A stretch of DNA of 64,000 bases from an uncultured Cellvibrionales bacterium (GTDB taxonomy: Bacteria > Pseudomonadota > Gammaproteobacteria > Pseudomonadales > Cellvibrionaceae), in the NCBI GenBank assembly GCA_913020115.1, contig CAJWBQ010000011.1, positions 1-64,000 of the forward strand, written 5' to 3'. This document shows, one piece after another, positions 55,420-63,954 of the stretch. The notes beneath the pieces were generated by a model that saw only the letters and a program-made list of their open reading frames with translations, was not told the origin of the DNA and did not search any database. Numbering within the stretch: the stretch's first letter is position 1; each line of letters begins with the position of its first letter. A program made the position numbers and the translations under genes.

Positions 55420-56010
55420 ATGAAAAAACGCGGACGCCCCCTTAAATACGACCATGATGAAGCTCTAGATAAGGCTATTCAGGTATTTTGGTCGAAAGGA
55501 CTAACGGCCACTTCATTGGATGACTTGGCAGTTGCAATGAACATGAACCGGCCCAGTATTTATAATGCCTTTGGCAATAAGATCTCGATCTACCGTAAGG
55601 CCTTTGCTCGTTTTGTGAGCCAACTTGGTGAGCAGCTAGACGGCGATTTATTTGGCGAGCCAGATCTAAATAAGGCGATGAAGCAATTTTACAGTGCTGC
55701 TCTGGATACTTATTTTCAAGGCACTACACCGCTTGGTTGCTTTGTGACTTGTACGGCTATTGTAGAGGCCGCGACCTGCCCAGAAATAAAGAAAGATTTA
55801 GATCTTACCATCAACAAGATCGACACCGTAATTGAGAAGCGTTTATTGGCTGCCCAGCAAGAAGGTAGCTGGGCAAAAGATGGAGATGCGAAAAATACGG
55901 CTAAACTCTTACATGCAACCTTACAGAGTTTGGCGGTGAGGGCCAGAGGCGGGGAATCTCGTGCCTCGCTAAAGGCAATGTATTCGAGCGCTGTGGATAT
56001 GGTGTGTTAA
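55420..56010 (+). CDS. TetR/AcrR-family transcriptional regulator
   Basis: The 196-residue regulator has an N-terminal TetR HTH (about 10-57: DEALDKAIQVFWSKGLTATS, then LDDLAVAMNMNRPSIYNAFG). The C-terminal effector/dimer domain (about 75-190) contains TTPLGCFVTCTAIVEAATCP, typical of the TetR group near redox or detoxification genes. The ATG at 55420 (MKKRGRPLKYD) is the family start; the longer frame to 55252 is not. It is divergent from the HD gene, and the DJ-1/PfpI gene follows 50 bases later, a likely target. Confidence 0.9.
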   Translation: MKKRGRPLKYDHDEALDKAIQVFWSKGLTATSLDDLAVAMNMNRPSIYNAFGNKISIYRKAFARFVSQLGEQLDGDLFGEPDLNKAMKQFYSAALDTYFQGTTPLGCFVTCTAIVEAATCPEIKKDLDLTINKIDTVIEKRLLAAQQEGSWAKDGDAKNTAKLLHATLQSLAVRARGGESRASLKAMYSSAVDMVC

Positions 56011-56060
56011 AGACGGCATTAACCCACAATCAAGGGCCATCAATCACGAGGTGTAGCATA

Positions 56061-56645
56061 TTGAATGTAGGAATTTATATTTATGAAAATGCTGAGGTGC
56101 TAGATTTTTCTGGCCCCTTTGAGGTGTTTTCCACGGCTAATAGGCTGTGCGGTTCTAATCAAGAATTTGATGTCTTCCTAGTGGCTGAGAAAGGCGCGCC
56201 AGTGAATGCTAGAGGAGGTTTTAGTGTTAACCCGCACTACGATTTTAGTAATCATCCTGAAATTGATGTATTGATCGTTGTAGGTGGCATTCATACTAGT
56301 GAATTGAATAAAACCAATGTAAAAAAATGGATTGCGATTAATTCAGAAAAGGCGAGAACAGTCGCTTCCGTTTGCACCGGCGTTTTTATCCTTGCCGAAG
56401 CTGGGCTGCTGTCAGGTCTTAATGTAACAACCCATTGGGAAGATATTCAAGATCTTAGAAAATCCTATCCTGCTTTATCCGTCATAGAAGGGCAGCGCTG
56501 GGTAGATGAAGGAAAATTCATAAGCTCGGGAGGCATTTCGGCGGGTATTGATATGAGCCTTCACTTGGTGTCAAAGCTGGCAGATTTGGAACTCGCAGAA
56601 AAAACGGCGCTACAAATGGAGTTTGAGTGGCGCAAAAATTCGTAG
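56061..56645 (+). CDS. DJ-1/PfpI (GATase1-like) family protein
   Basis: The 194-residue protein is of the DJ-1/ThiJ/PfpI fold, closest to the N-terminal domain of GlxA-type regulators but without the AraC HTH. Motifs: VLDFSGPFEVFSTANRL, DVLIVVGGIHTSEL, the nucleophile Cys in ASVCTGVFILAEAGLL, TTHWEDIQ and SSGGISAGIDMSLHL. Members include isonitrile hydratases and glyoxalases. A TTG start at 56061 is chosen for GAGGTG seven bases upstream; a GTG at 56004 would overlap tetR. It is probably controlled by the TetR protein. Confidence 0.88.
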   Translation: MNVGIYIYENAEVLDFSGPFEVFSTANRLCGSNQEFDVFLVAEKGAPVNARGGFSVNPHYDFSNHPEIDVLIVVGGIHTSELNKTNVKKWIAINSEKARTVASVCTGVFILAEAGLLSGLNVTTHWEDIQDLRKSYPALSVIEGQRWVDEGKFISSGGISAGIDMSLHLVSKLADLELAEKTALQMEFEWRKNS

Positions 56646-56677
56646 CAAGGTGAGCGGAAATTGTTCTAAACATTAAC

Positions 56678-56816
56678 GCGATCTACACAGATCGCTCAAG
56701 GGGTGCCTAGTAGGTTTGGCTTTAAGGGCTTCGTATGGCTCTACGAGAAGACCTACCGCCCACATGCATTCAAGATGATCCAAGGGCCTCAACTTTCTTA
56801 GTAAGGCCCTCTATTT
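56678..56816. terminator. Structured intergenic region with hairpins, terminator-like at its end
   Basis: Between the convergent DJ-1 and nitrate-locus genes lie a perfect hairpin, gcgatct-acac-agatcgc (56678-56695); a nested imperfect structure opened by gtaggt and closed by acctac (about 56710-56758); and agggcct (56783-56789) with aggccct (56804-56810) followed by ctatttt. The last is a plausible rho-independent terminator for the DJ-1 transcript. The first two could be part of the 3' UTR or of a small RNA. Confidence 0.5.
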
Positions 56817-56830
56817 TGGCATAGTGTCTA

Positions 56831-58801
56831 TTAATGGCTGTCGGGTATAACTCCAACTTGTGGCATGTTTGCCAAACCAATATCGCGGGCGTGCTGCTCA
56901 AAACCCTTATTTTTCCAAAAGAATGCACCGGGCATTGTGGTGGGCACAACCAATACGTAAAACAGAGCTCGACCGATTGTGCTGGAGGCTAGCAGGAGCA
57001 ATCCACTTAAAACCCAGCCACCTAATGCATAGTTGTTGGTTTCACTACTGATCAGTAAGGCGCTAGATAAAACAATCGCCGCAGCTAAAAACCCGTTGCG
57101 AAGCCAGTATGTGCGACCAAAAGTGGTGGTTTGAATGTAGTGAGAGGCTGCTCCCTCATGTTCGCCGGTTTGCATCGCTTTAGCGTGAAAGCTAAGACCG
57201 GTGGCTTCGGCGATAGCACCCAGTAAAAATACGGCGCCAAAACACTGCAGGGCCTGTGAATAATCTGCGCCGGTAAAAGCTAAAGTGGCAAGCACAATGG
57301 CGCCTCCCATAAAGGCACCCAGCGATAGCATGTTACCAAAGAAGCTGGTGGCCACTTGCCAGTGATTCCAGAAGGGTCTGGCCTTTATACGGTAACAGCG
57401 GTTCATGTAATACAAACCGATAAGGCCGCAGGGAATGGCGAGAAACCCACAGGCAGTGGCTAATGAATGGCTCCACTGCGTGTTCACAAGCTCGGTTACT
57501 GAAGTGCCAATTAGCCCCTCATACAGGGACTGGAATAAGATATTGTCCGGCAGAGAAAAAACAATATGAAACCCCAGTAGGGCCATAAACCCGGCCACAC
57601 CCAAACCTTCACGGGCCACCGGCGAGTGACGCCAGTTGTTAAAACCGCGATAAAAGCGAATGGGTTTGCCTAAGTGTAGCGTTGACATAAACAGCCCAAA
57701 GCCAATCAGTAACAAACTAAAAAGCGCGAGTGGTGCATAGGCAGCACTCTGGCTAAATTTTACAAAGTTACTCAGGCCCAATTGTGCGCCAATGAAGGCG
57801 ATGCCAAAGGCACCCATAGCGGCTTGTGCAGACAAGGTGAAGAGCACTAGGGGGTTTTCCCGCGAGCTTAAACGCTCTAAATTCCAATACCGCTCTTTGC
57901 CCATCTTGTGGTCAACGGTGGGCTTGTAGTTGCCGTGCTCGTCTTTGTGGTATTTCACGGGCATGGAGTCTGTACGTTTCATTTCTTCAGGCAAGGTTTT
58001 AGTTTGCTGGAAGCGAATATTGGGGTGGGTAATTTCAGGGTCTGGGAATCCTGGGATAGAGGTTTTTGCCTGCTCGCGATTCTCAGGGATATCTTCAATA
58101 ACACCAAAATCCAGCGCATTGCCCACACAAGCCGATACACAGGCGGGTTTCAGGTTCACCTCAAGGCGGTCAACACACATATTGCACTTCGACACCTGGC
58201 CTTCAATTGGGTCCAGCTGAGGCGCGTTGTAGGGGCATACCCAGGTGCAATAACCGCAGCCAAAGCAGGTGTCTGGATCTTGTAATACGGCGCCATATTC
58301 GGCGTGCTTGGTGTAGGCAGCAGTGGGGCAGCCTTTCAAACATACAGGGTCGTCGCAGTGATTACAGGCCATTGAGATGTTCATGCGCTGATAGTCGGGG
58401 AAGCTGCCGCCCTCAACATAACCCACGGAACGGAACGCTAAGTGGGCGGGGTTTTCATTTTTTTCGCTGCACGCGGCTTCACAAGCATGACAGCCAATGC
58501 AGTTGTCGGCGGTGAAAAAGAAACCGTGTTGCTTGTTGCGGTTTGGGTTGAGGCCAACTTCCGGATTGTCGTTGATGTACATTGGTCGATCGGCGGGCAG
58601 GCCGCTAAGTTCCACCAAATCAATTTTTTGACCGTAGCGATTTTCTTCTTTTACCTCAGTTTTAGGCAGATAAGCATAAGCTTGTTCCTCGGTGCGAACT
58701 TCCCACAGCGAACTGCCATCGGCCTGGGCAACTTGCGTACCGGCGCCGGAACTCAGTTCATTTTCGAAGGTGTTTTCTAATTTGGGTCGAACAGTAAACA
58801 T
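56831..58801 (-). CDS. Fused DmsB-like 4Fe-4S / DmsC-like membrane anchor subunit
   Basis: The 656-residue fusion has an N-terminal extension (about 1-95). A DmsB-like ferredoxin domain (about 95-240) carries four cysteine clusters: CIGCHACEAAC (Cys about 101, 104, 107, 111), CNHCDDPVCLKGCP, CFGCGYCTWVCP and CNMCVD. After a linker comes an eight-helix DmsC-like anchor (about 305-640). DmsBC pairs oxidise menaquinol and pass electrons to a molybdoenzyme. It lies 19 bases downstream of the nitrate reductase gene, so it probably links that enzyme to the quinone pool. The ATG at 58801 is preferred; the longer frame to 58840 overlaps the upstream gene. Confidence 0.9.
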   Translation of the reverse strand: MFTVRPKLENTFENELSSGAGTQVAQADGSSLWEVRTEEQAYAYLPKTEVKEENRYGQKIDLVELSGLPADRPMYINDNPEVGLNPNRNKQHGFFFTADNCIGCHACEAACSEKNENPAHLAFRSVGYVEGGSFPDYQRMNISMACNHCDDPVCLKGCPTAAYTKHAEYGAVLQDPDTCFGCGYCTWVCPYNAPQLDPIEGQVSKCNMCVDRLEVNLKPACVSACVGNALDFGVIEDIPENREQAKTSIPGFPDPEITHPNIRFQQTKTLPEEMKRTDSMPVKYHKDEHGNYKPTVDHKMGKERYWNLERLSSRENPLVLFTLSAQAAMGAFGIAFIGAQLGLSNFVKFSQSAAYAPLALFSLLLIGFGLFMSTLHLGKPIRFYRGFNNWRHSPVAREGLGVAGFMALLGFHIVFSLPDNILFQSLYEGLIGTSVTELVNTQWSHSLATACGFLAIPCGLIGLYYMNRCYRIKARPFWNHWQVATSFFGNMLSLGAFMGGAIVLATLAFTGADYSQALQCFGAVFLLGAIAEATGLSFHAKAMQTGEHEGAASHYIQTTTFGRTYWLRNGFLAAAIVLSSALLISSETNNYALGGWVLSGLLLLASSTIGRALFYVLVVPTTMPGAFFWKNKGFEQHARDIGLANMPQVGVIPDSH

Positions 58802-58820
58802 AGTGATTCCCAAGTTTATT

Positions 58821-61028
58821 TTAGAACGTTCGGCGTTCAACGTTAAGGCGAGCGGCCTCGGCTTGATCTACGGTTTCCACGCGCACGGCGCACTGCTTAA
58901 AAGCCGGTTGCCGCGAGTGTGGGTCCAACAAACCCAAACTTAGGCGATTGACGCAGTCGTGATAATGGAATGGAATAAACACCATGTCTCTGGGCACGCG
59001 CTGAGTAAGTTGCACCATCACTACGGCGTCCCCCCGTCGCGAGGTTAGGCGCACATAGCTCTGGTGGCTGATGCCTAAAGCGTCGGCGGCGTCAGGGTTC
59101 ATTTCCATGTAAGGCGTTGGGCTGAATTTGTTACAGTTGCCGATTTTCCCAGTGCGGGTACGGGTGTGGAAGTGTTCCACTACACGCCCGCTGTTTAGCC
59201 AGAACGGGTATTGTTGGTCTGGGCACTCATTATTGTTTACGAAGCGCACAGGCAGTAAGTTGGCGCGACCGTCGGCGGTTGGGAAAACCCCGTCGGTGTA
59301 TAGGCGGGCTTTGCCAATGGCTTTGCGCTCGTCATCGCGCTCAGCGTCACTTTCCCGATAGGGCCATTGAATGCCGCGAGCTTTTTCGATGCGATCGTAG
59401 CTCATGCCCGATATATCAAGGTTGCGTTTGTCACCCTTAGACAAAAATTTCATTTCCTCAAACGCGTCTTCGGCTTTTTCGGGGAAAGGTATTACAGCGC
59501 CGTTGTCGAAGCGTTTGGCCATCTCGTTAAAAATCCAGAAGTCGGGTTTTGAGTTGGCAAAAGCAGGCAGTGCATTGCGCACGAGGTTTACACGTCGTTC
59601 CGTATTGGTATGGCAGCCTTCTTTTTCCGCCCATACCGACGCGGGGAAATAGACATGAGAAAACTGGTTGGTTTCCACGTCTTCATAACAGTCTTGTACC
59701 ACCAAGAATTCCAATTTCTCCATGGCTTTGCGAATGCGTGCGGTGTTTGCCATAGACGTCATGGGGTTGGTGGCCACTAGCCACAGGCCTTTTATCTCGC
59801 CAGTTTCAATGGCTGGGAAAATATCGGTTTCGGTGAGACCACGCTTTTTCGGGAAAAATTCTGGATCAATACCCCAGTAGTCTGCGATCTCCTGGCGGTG
59901 GTCGGCATTTTCAAGCGCTCGATACCCAGGCAGGCCAGAGCAGGAAGACCACTCTCGGGTGCCCATGGCATTACACTGGCCGGTGATCGACAGGCTAGTG
60001 CCACCTTGAATGCCAATGTTGCCCGTCACTAAGTTTAAGTTGTTAATGTTCACCACGCCGTCTGAACCGTGAGTACTTTGGTTAATACCCATAGTCCAAA
60101 TACTCATGGCCGATCCGGCCTTGGCATAAATACGGGCGACCGTGCGAATGCGGTCCTCATCGATGCCGCAAATATGCTGTGCCGTGACAGGGTTGTAATC
60201 TTTCACCGCTTCGCGAACGGCGTCTATGCCATTGGTATGAGCTTCAATGTAGGCGTCGTCCTGCAAGCCTTCATCAAAAATTACATACATCATGGCGTTG
60301 AGTAAGACTACGTCGGTACCGGGGGTGATGGGCAGGTGAATGTCGGCAAATTGAGCCAGCATAGTGACTCTTGGATCCACCACGATCATTGGGAAATTGC
60401 GTTTTTCGCGCGCTTCTTTTAAACGCCAATAAATAATAGGGTGTTGTTCTGGTAGGTTGGAGCCAAAGGCCATAAAACATTCGGTGTGCTCGAAATCGCC
60501 ATAGCAGCCGGGTGGGCCGTCGGCGCCAAAAGAACGCTTATAACCCGACACGGCTGAAGCCATGCAGAGTGTGGTGTTGCCGTCGTAATTGTTGGTGCCA
60601 ATACAGCCGCGCACCAATTTTCCTAAAGTATAAAATTCTTCGGTAAGCAGTTGACCCGTAGACACAACGGCAAACGAATCTTTTCCGTACTTGTTTTGAA
60701 TGGCCTTTATTTTTTCAGCTGTGCGATCGAGGGCATGGTCCCAAGAGGTATTTTCAAAGCTATCATGATACTTCTCGCGTATTAGGGGCTCTTTACCTCG
60801 GCCAGGGGAGTCAAACAGTTCGTGTTCCAATAAGCCTTTAATACAGAGTTTGCCACGGTTGACGTCTGCGCCCGCATGGCCGCGGCTGGTGACCACTTTA
60901 CCCTCTGCGTTCAAGCCCAACTCTATGGAGCAGCCTGTTGAACAGTAGTTGCAGGTGGAATATTTCCATTCCGCCACTTTCTTTGGAGGGATGGCTATGG
61001 GCTTTCTTTTTTTACGTCCAAATAACAT
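58821..61028 (-). CDS. Molybdopterin nitrate reductase, assimilatory NasA/NarB-like catalytic subunit
   Basis: The 735-residue cytoplasmic molybdoenzyme has the N-terminal 4Fe-4S motif TCNYCSTGC plus KLCIKG (Cys about 26, 29, 33, 62). The Mo ligand Cys (about 155) lies in TLCMASAVSGYKRSFG, followed by the nitrate-type GADGPPGCYGDFEHTECFMA. The C-terminal MopB-domain part has NCNKFSPTPYMEMNP. No C-terminal [2Fe-2S] domain is present, unlike longer NasA proteins, so electrons must arrive from another subunit, probably the DmsB-DmsC fusion. The ATG at 61028 is preferred; an extension to 61193 runs through the promoter region. A sigma-54 promoter is seen upstream. Confidence 0.9.
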   Translation of the reverse strand: MLFGRKKRKPIAIPPKKVAEWKYSTCNYCSTGCSIELGLNAEGKVVTSRGHAGADVNRGKLCIKGLLEHELFDSPGRGKEPLIREKYHDSFENTSWDHALDRTAEKIKAIQNKYGKDSFAVVSTGQLLTEEFYTLGKLVRGCIGTNNYDGNTTLCMASAVSGYKRSFGADGPPGCYGDFEHTECFMAFGSNLPEQHPIIYWRLKEAREKRNFPMIVVDPRVTMLAQFADIHLPITPGTDVVLLNAMMYVIFDEGLQDDAYIEAHTNGIDAVREAVKDYNPVTAQHICGIDEDRIRTVARIYAKAGSAMSIWTMGINQSTHGSDGVVNINNLNLVTGNIGIQGGTSLSITGQCNAMGTREWSSCSGLPGYRALENADHRQEIADYWGIDPEFFPKKRGLTETDIFPAIETGEIKGLWLVATNPMTSMANTARIRKAMEKLEFLVVQDCYEDVETNQFSHVYFPASVWAEKEGCHTNTERRVNLVRNALPAFANSKPDFWIFNEMAKRFDNGAVIPFPEKAEDAFEEMKFLSKGDKRNLDISGMSYDRIEKARGIQWPYRESDAERDDERKAIGKARLYTDGVFPTADGRANLLPVRFVNNNECPDQQYPFWLNSGRVVEHFHTRTRTGKIGNCNKFSPTPYMEMNPDAADALGISHQSYVRLTSRRGDAVVMVQLTQRVPRDMVFIPFHYHDCVNRLSLGLLDPHSRQPAFKQCAVRVETVDQAEAARLNVERRTF

Positions 61029-61084
61029 GGCGGTGTCTTCTGCTCGGCTTGTTTGTCGATGATTTAGTTTGTCCGCTAGGGGTA

Positions 61085-61102
61085 TTGCAATAATCAAACC
61101 AA
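61085..61102 (-). promoter_or_regulatory. Candidate sigma-54 promoter for the nitrate reductase gene
   Basis: On the minus strand TTGG-N10-GC is present (GG at 61100-61099, GC at 61088-61087, TTGCA fully matched). The -24 element is imperfect (TGGTTT in place of TGGCAC). The GG/GC spacing is exact. Transcription would start near 61075, about 47 bases before the ATG. Confidence 0.5.
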
Positions 61103-61246
61103 TAGTACGAATAGGCGCAATCGCTTTAAATATAAGGGGCCTTAGGGCTTGGGGCCGTAATTTCGCTGGCTTTTGAACCATTGTGGCGCGCACCGCTCCA
61201 TCGCAGTGCGAGAGGGAATTATTGCCGCGCTATTAGTGAGCGTGCC

Positions 61247-61262
61247 TGCACCGAGCTGGTGC
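61247..61262. promoter_or_regulatory. NtrC-type binding dyad
   Basis: TGCACC-GAGC-TGGTGC matches the NtrC enhancer consensus (TGCACC, four bases, TGGTGC). It lies about 97 bases upstream of the predicted nirB start site and about 180 upstream of the nitrate reductase start site, a normal enhancer position. This is the usual nitrogen-limitation switch. Confidence 0.65.
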
Positions 61263-61324
61263 GGAAAGTGCTCAAATTGGCCTATTCCTACAAAAAGAAG
61301 CTTTGTTTTCTGGGAATTGATAAT

Positions 61325-61340
61325 TGGCACTGTCTTTGCT
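61325..61340 (+). promoter_or_regulatory. Sigma-54 (-24/-12) promoter for nirB
   Basis: TGGCAC (61325-61330), five bases, then TTGCT (61336-61340). GG and GC are separated by exactly ten bases. The match is nearly perfect. Transcription should start near 61351, about 37 bases before the nirB ATG. Confidence 0.7.
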
Positions 61341-61387
61341 CTCTGGGAACCATTGAATTTTGTTTTTAGTGGTGAGGAAGTGGTGAT

Positions 61388-63940
61388 ATGAGTAAGCAGC
61401 GCGTAGTAGTTGTTGGCAACGGTATGGTTGGGCACAAGTTCATTGATAATTTATTGCAGGCCGAAAATGCCAGCGATTATCAAATTTTTACTTTTGCCGA
61501 AGAGTCCCGTCTCGCTTACGACAGAGTTCAGTTAAGTACTTATTTTAACGGCGCTACTGCAGCTGACCTCGCCTTGACCACTCGCGAATATTACCGCGAG
61601 CACGGTGTCGAGGTGCTCACCAGCGACAAAGTTGTGGAAATTAACTCGGCGGAAAAATTTGTGGTGACCGAGAGTGGCCACAAGCAGGAGTACGATAAGC
61701 TGGTTTTAGCCACAGGCTCTTTTCCTTTTGTGCCTCCCATTCCTGGTAACGACCAGCCTCATTGCTTAGTGTATAGAACCATTGATGACCTAGGCATGAT
61801 TAAAGCGTCGGGGCGCGAGAGTAAAGTAGGGGTGGTTGTAGGTGGTGGCCTGCTTGGCTTGGAAGCCGCTAACGCGATCAAAAATATTGGCCTAGAAACC
61901 CATGTTGTGGAATTTGCACCGCAACTGATGGCGGTGCAGTTGGACGAAGGTGGAGGTCAGCTCTTGCGCGATAAGATTGAAGCGCTAGGAGTTCAGGTGC
62001 ACACGCAAAAAGCGACCAGTGAAATTGTCGCGGGCGAAAATTGTCGTTACCGCATGAATTTCGCTGACGGCACTCATTTAGAAACTGACATGATTTTATT
62101 CTCAGCGGGTATACGCCCACAGGACGAACTGGCGCGAAAGTTTAATATCGAAATTGGCGAGCGCGGTGGAATCGTTGTTGATAATTATTGCCAAACCTCC
62201 GTAAAAGATGTGTATGCCATTGGTGAATGCGCACTGTGGAGTGGCCGAATTTATGGGCTTGTAGCGCCGGGTTACACCATGGCAAAAGTGGCGATGTCTC
62301 ATATCACGGGTGGCGAGGAAACTTTTGAAGGCGCTGACATGAGCACTAAGCTGAAATTGCTTGGCGTTGATGTGGCCAGTATCGGTGATGCTCATGGCAA
62401 AACACCTGGGGCGAGGAGTTATATTTACAGTGACGGTTCCGCGGATGTCTATAAGCGACTCATCGTCTCAGCAGATAAGAAAAAATTATTGGGTGCCGTA
62501 TTGGTGGGCGAAGTAGAAGCCTACGGCAACTTGTTGCAGATTCTGCTCAACGATATGGACTTACCGGAAACACCTGAGGCGTTAATTTTACCGTCTGTGG
62601 ACGGAGAGTCGGTGTCTATGGGTGTGGATGCTTTACCTGATGCTGCGCAAATTTGTTCTTGTTTTGACGTCACTAAAGGGGCCATATGCTGTGCCGTGCA
62701 AGATGGCGCAACGGACATGGGTGGCATTAAAGCCGCTACTAGCGCCTCCACGGGCTGCGGTGGTTGTACTGCTCTTGTAAAGCAAGTGTTAGACAGTGAG
62801 CTGGCTAATCTGGGTATGGAAGTGTGCAACGACCTTTGTGAACACTTCGCATTTTCTCGTCGCGAACTCGCGGACATTGTTCGCATCAGTGGCGTGAGTA
62901 CATTCGAAGACCTGTTGGCTAGTCACGGTAAAGGCCACGGCTGTGAAATATGTAAGCCAACTGTAGGTTCAATACTTGCGTCCTACCACAACGACTACAT
63001 TCTGAAGAAGGAGCATATTGGTCTGCAGGATACCAATGATATCTTTTTGGGCAATATGCAAAAAGACGGCACCTACTCCATTGTGCCGCGGGTAGCCGCG
63101 GGTGAAATTACCCCTGACAAACTGATTATTCTTGGAGAAGTGGCGAAGGAATTTGACCTGTATACCAAAGTAACGGGCGGTCAACGTATCGATCTGTTTG
63201 GCGCTCAGCTTCACGAGCTTCCGATAATTTGGCGGAAGTTGGTCGATGCCGGTTTCGAAACTGGGCACGCCTACGGAAAATCATTGCGCACAGTTAAGTC
63301 CTGTGTGGGCAATAGCTGGTGCCGCTATGGCGTGCAAGACAGTGTGTCTATGGCCATTGCAGTCGAAGACCGATACAAGGGTTTACGCTCACCACACAAA
63401 CTTAAAATGGCGGTGTCTGGTTGCACTCGAGAGTGTGCCGAGGCGCAGTCAAAAGATGTGGGTATCATCGCCACAGAAAACGGTTGGAACTTATATGTAT
63501 GTGGTAACGGCGGTATGCGCCCTCGTCATGCCGATTTGTTTGCCACCGACCTTGACGACGAAACCTTGGTGAAATACATCGACCGTTTTTTCATGTTTTA
63601 TATCCGTACCGCGGATCGCCTGCAGCGCACATCGGTGTGGTTAGAAAATTTGGAGGGAGGTTTGGACTATCTGCGCGAAGTAATCATCGAAGATAAGCTG
63701 GGCATCTGTGAAGAGCTGGAAGCTGAGATGACCAAGGTGGTGGGTACTTATCAGTGTGAGTGGAAAACAACCATTGATGACCCTGAACAACTCAAACGTT
63801 TTGGCCACTTTATTAATTCCGATAAGCAAGATGTCAACTTAGCCTATGTTATGGAGCGCGGCCAGCGCCGACCCGCTAACCAGCAAGAGCGCGATGCTGG
63901 CACGAATTTAATTAAAACCTTTGAATTAAGCAACGCATAA
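61388..63940 (+). CDS. nirB: Nitrite reductase (NADH) large subunit NirB
   Basis: The 850-residue cytoplasmic enzyme reduces nitrite to ammonium. An N-terminal NAD(P)H/FAD reductase part (VVVVGNGMVGHKFI, VGVVVGGGLLGLEAANAI, VYAIGECALWSG) is followed by BFD-type [2Fe-2S] regions (ICSCFDVTKGAICCAV, STGCGGCTALVKQVL). The C-terminal siroheme/4Fe-4S nitrite-binding domain has SCVGNSWCRYG, KMAVSGCTRECAEAQSKDVG and LYVCGNGG. Length fits the family. The ATG follows GAGGAAG. nirD begins 14 bases after its stop. It is divergent from the nitrate reductase, under the sigma-54 promoter at 61325-61340. Confidence 0.97.
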   Translation: MSKQRVVVVGNGMVGHKFIDNLLQAENASDYQIFTFAEESRLAYDRVQLSTYFNGATAADLALTTREYYREHGVEVLTSDKVVEINSAEKFVVTESGHKQEYDKLVLATGSFPFVPPIPGNDQPHCLVYRTIDDLGMIKASGRESKVGVVVGGGLLGLEAANAIKNIGLETHVVEFAPQLMAVQLDEGGGQLLRDKIEALGVQVHTQKATSEIVAGENCRYRMNFADGTHLETDMILFSAGIRPQDELARKFNIEIGERGGIVVDNYCQTSVKDVYAIGECALWSGRIYGLVAPGYTMAKVAMSHITGGEETFEGADMSTKLKLLGVDVASIGDAHGKTPGARSYIYSDGSADVYKRLIVSADKKKLLGAVLVGEVEAYGNLLQILLNDMDLPETPEALILPSVDGESVSMGVDALPDAAQICSCFDVTKGAICCAVQDGATDMGGIKAATSASTGCGGCTALVKQVLDSELANLGMEVCNDLCEHFAFSRRELADIVRISGVSTFEDLLASHGKGHGCEICKPTVGSILASYHNDYILKKEHIGLQDTNDIFLGNMQKDGTYSIVPRVAAGEITPDKLIILGEVAKEFDLYTKVTGGQRIDLFGAQLHELPIIWRKLVDAGFETGHAYGKSLRTVKSCVGNSWCRYGVQDSVSMAIAVEDRYKGLRSPHKLKMAVSGCTRECAEAQSKDVGIIATENGWNLYVCGNGGMRPRHADLFATDLDDETLVKYIDRFFMFYIRTADRLQRTSVWLENLEGGLDYLREVIIEDKLGICEELEAEMTKVVGTYQCEWKTTIDDPEQLKRFGHFINSDKQDVNLAYVMERGQRRPANQQERDAGTNLIKTFELSNA

Positions 63941-63954
63941 GCGAGGAGAAACAA

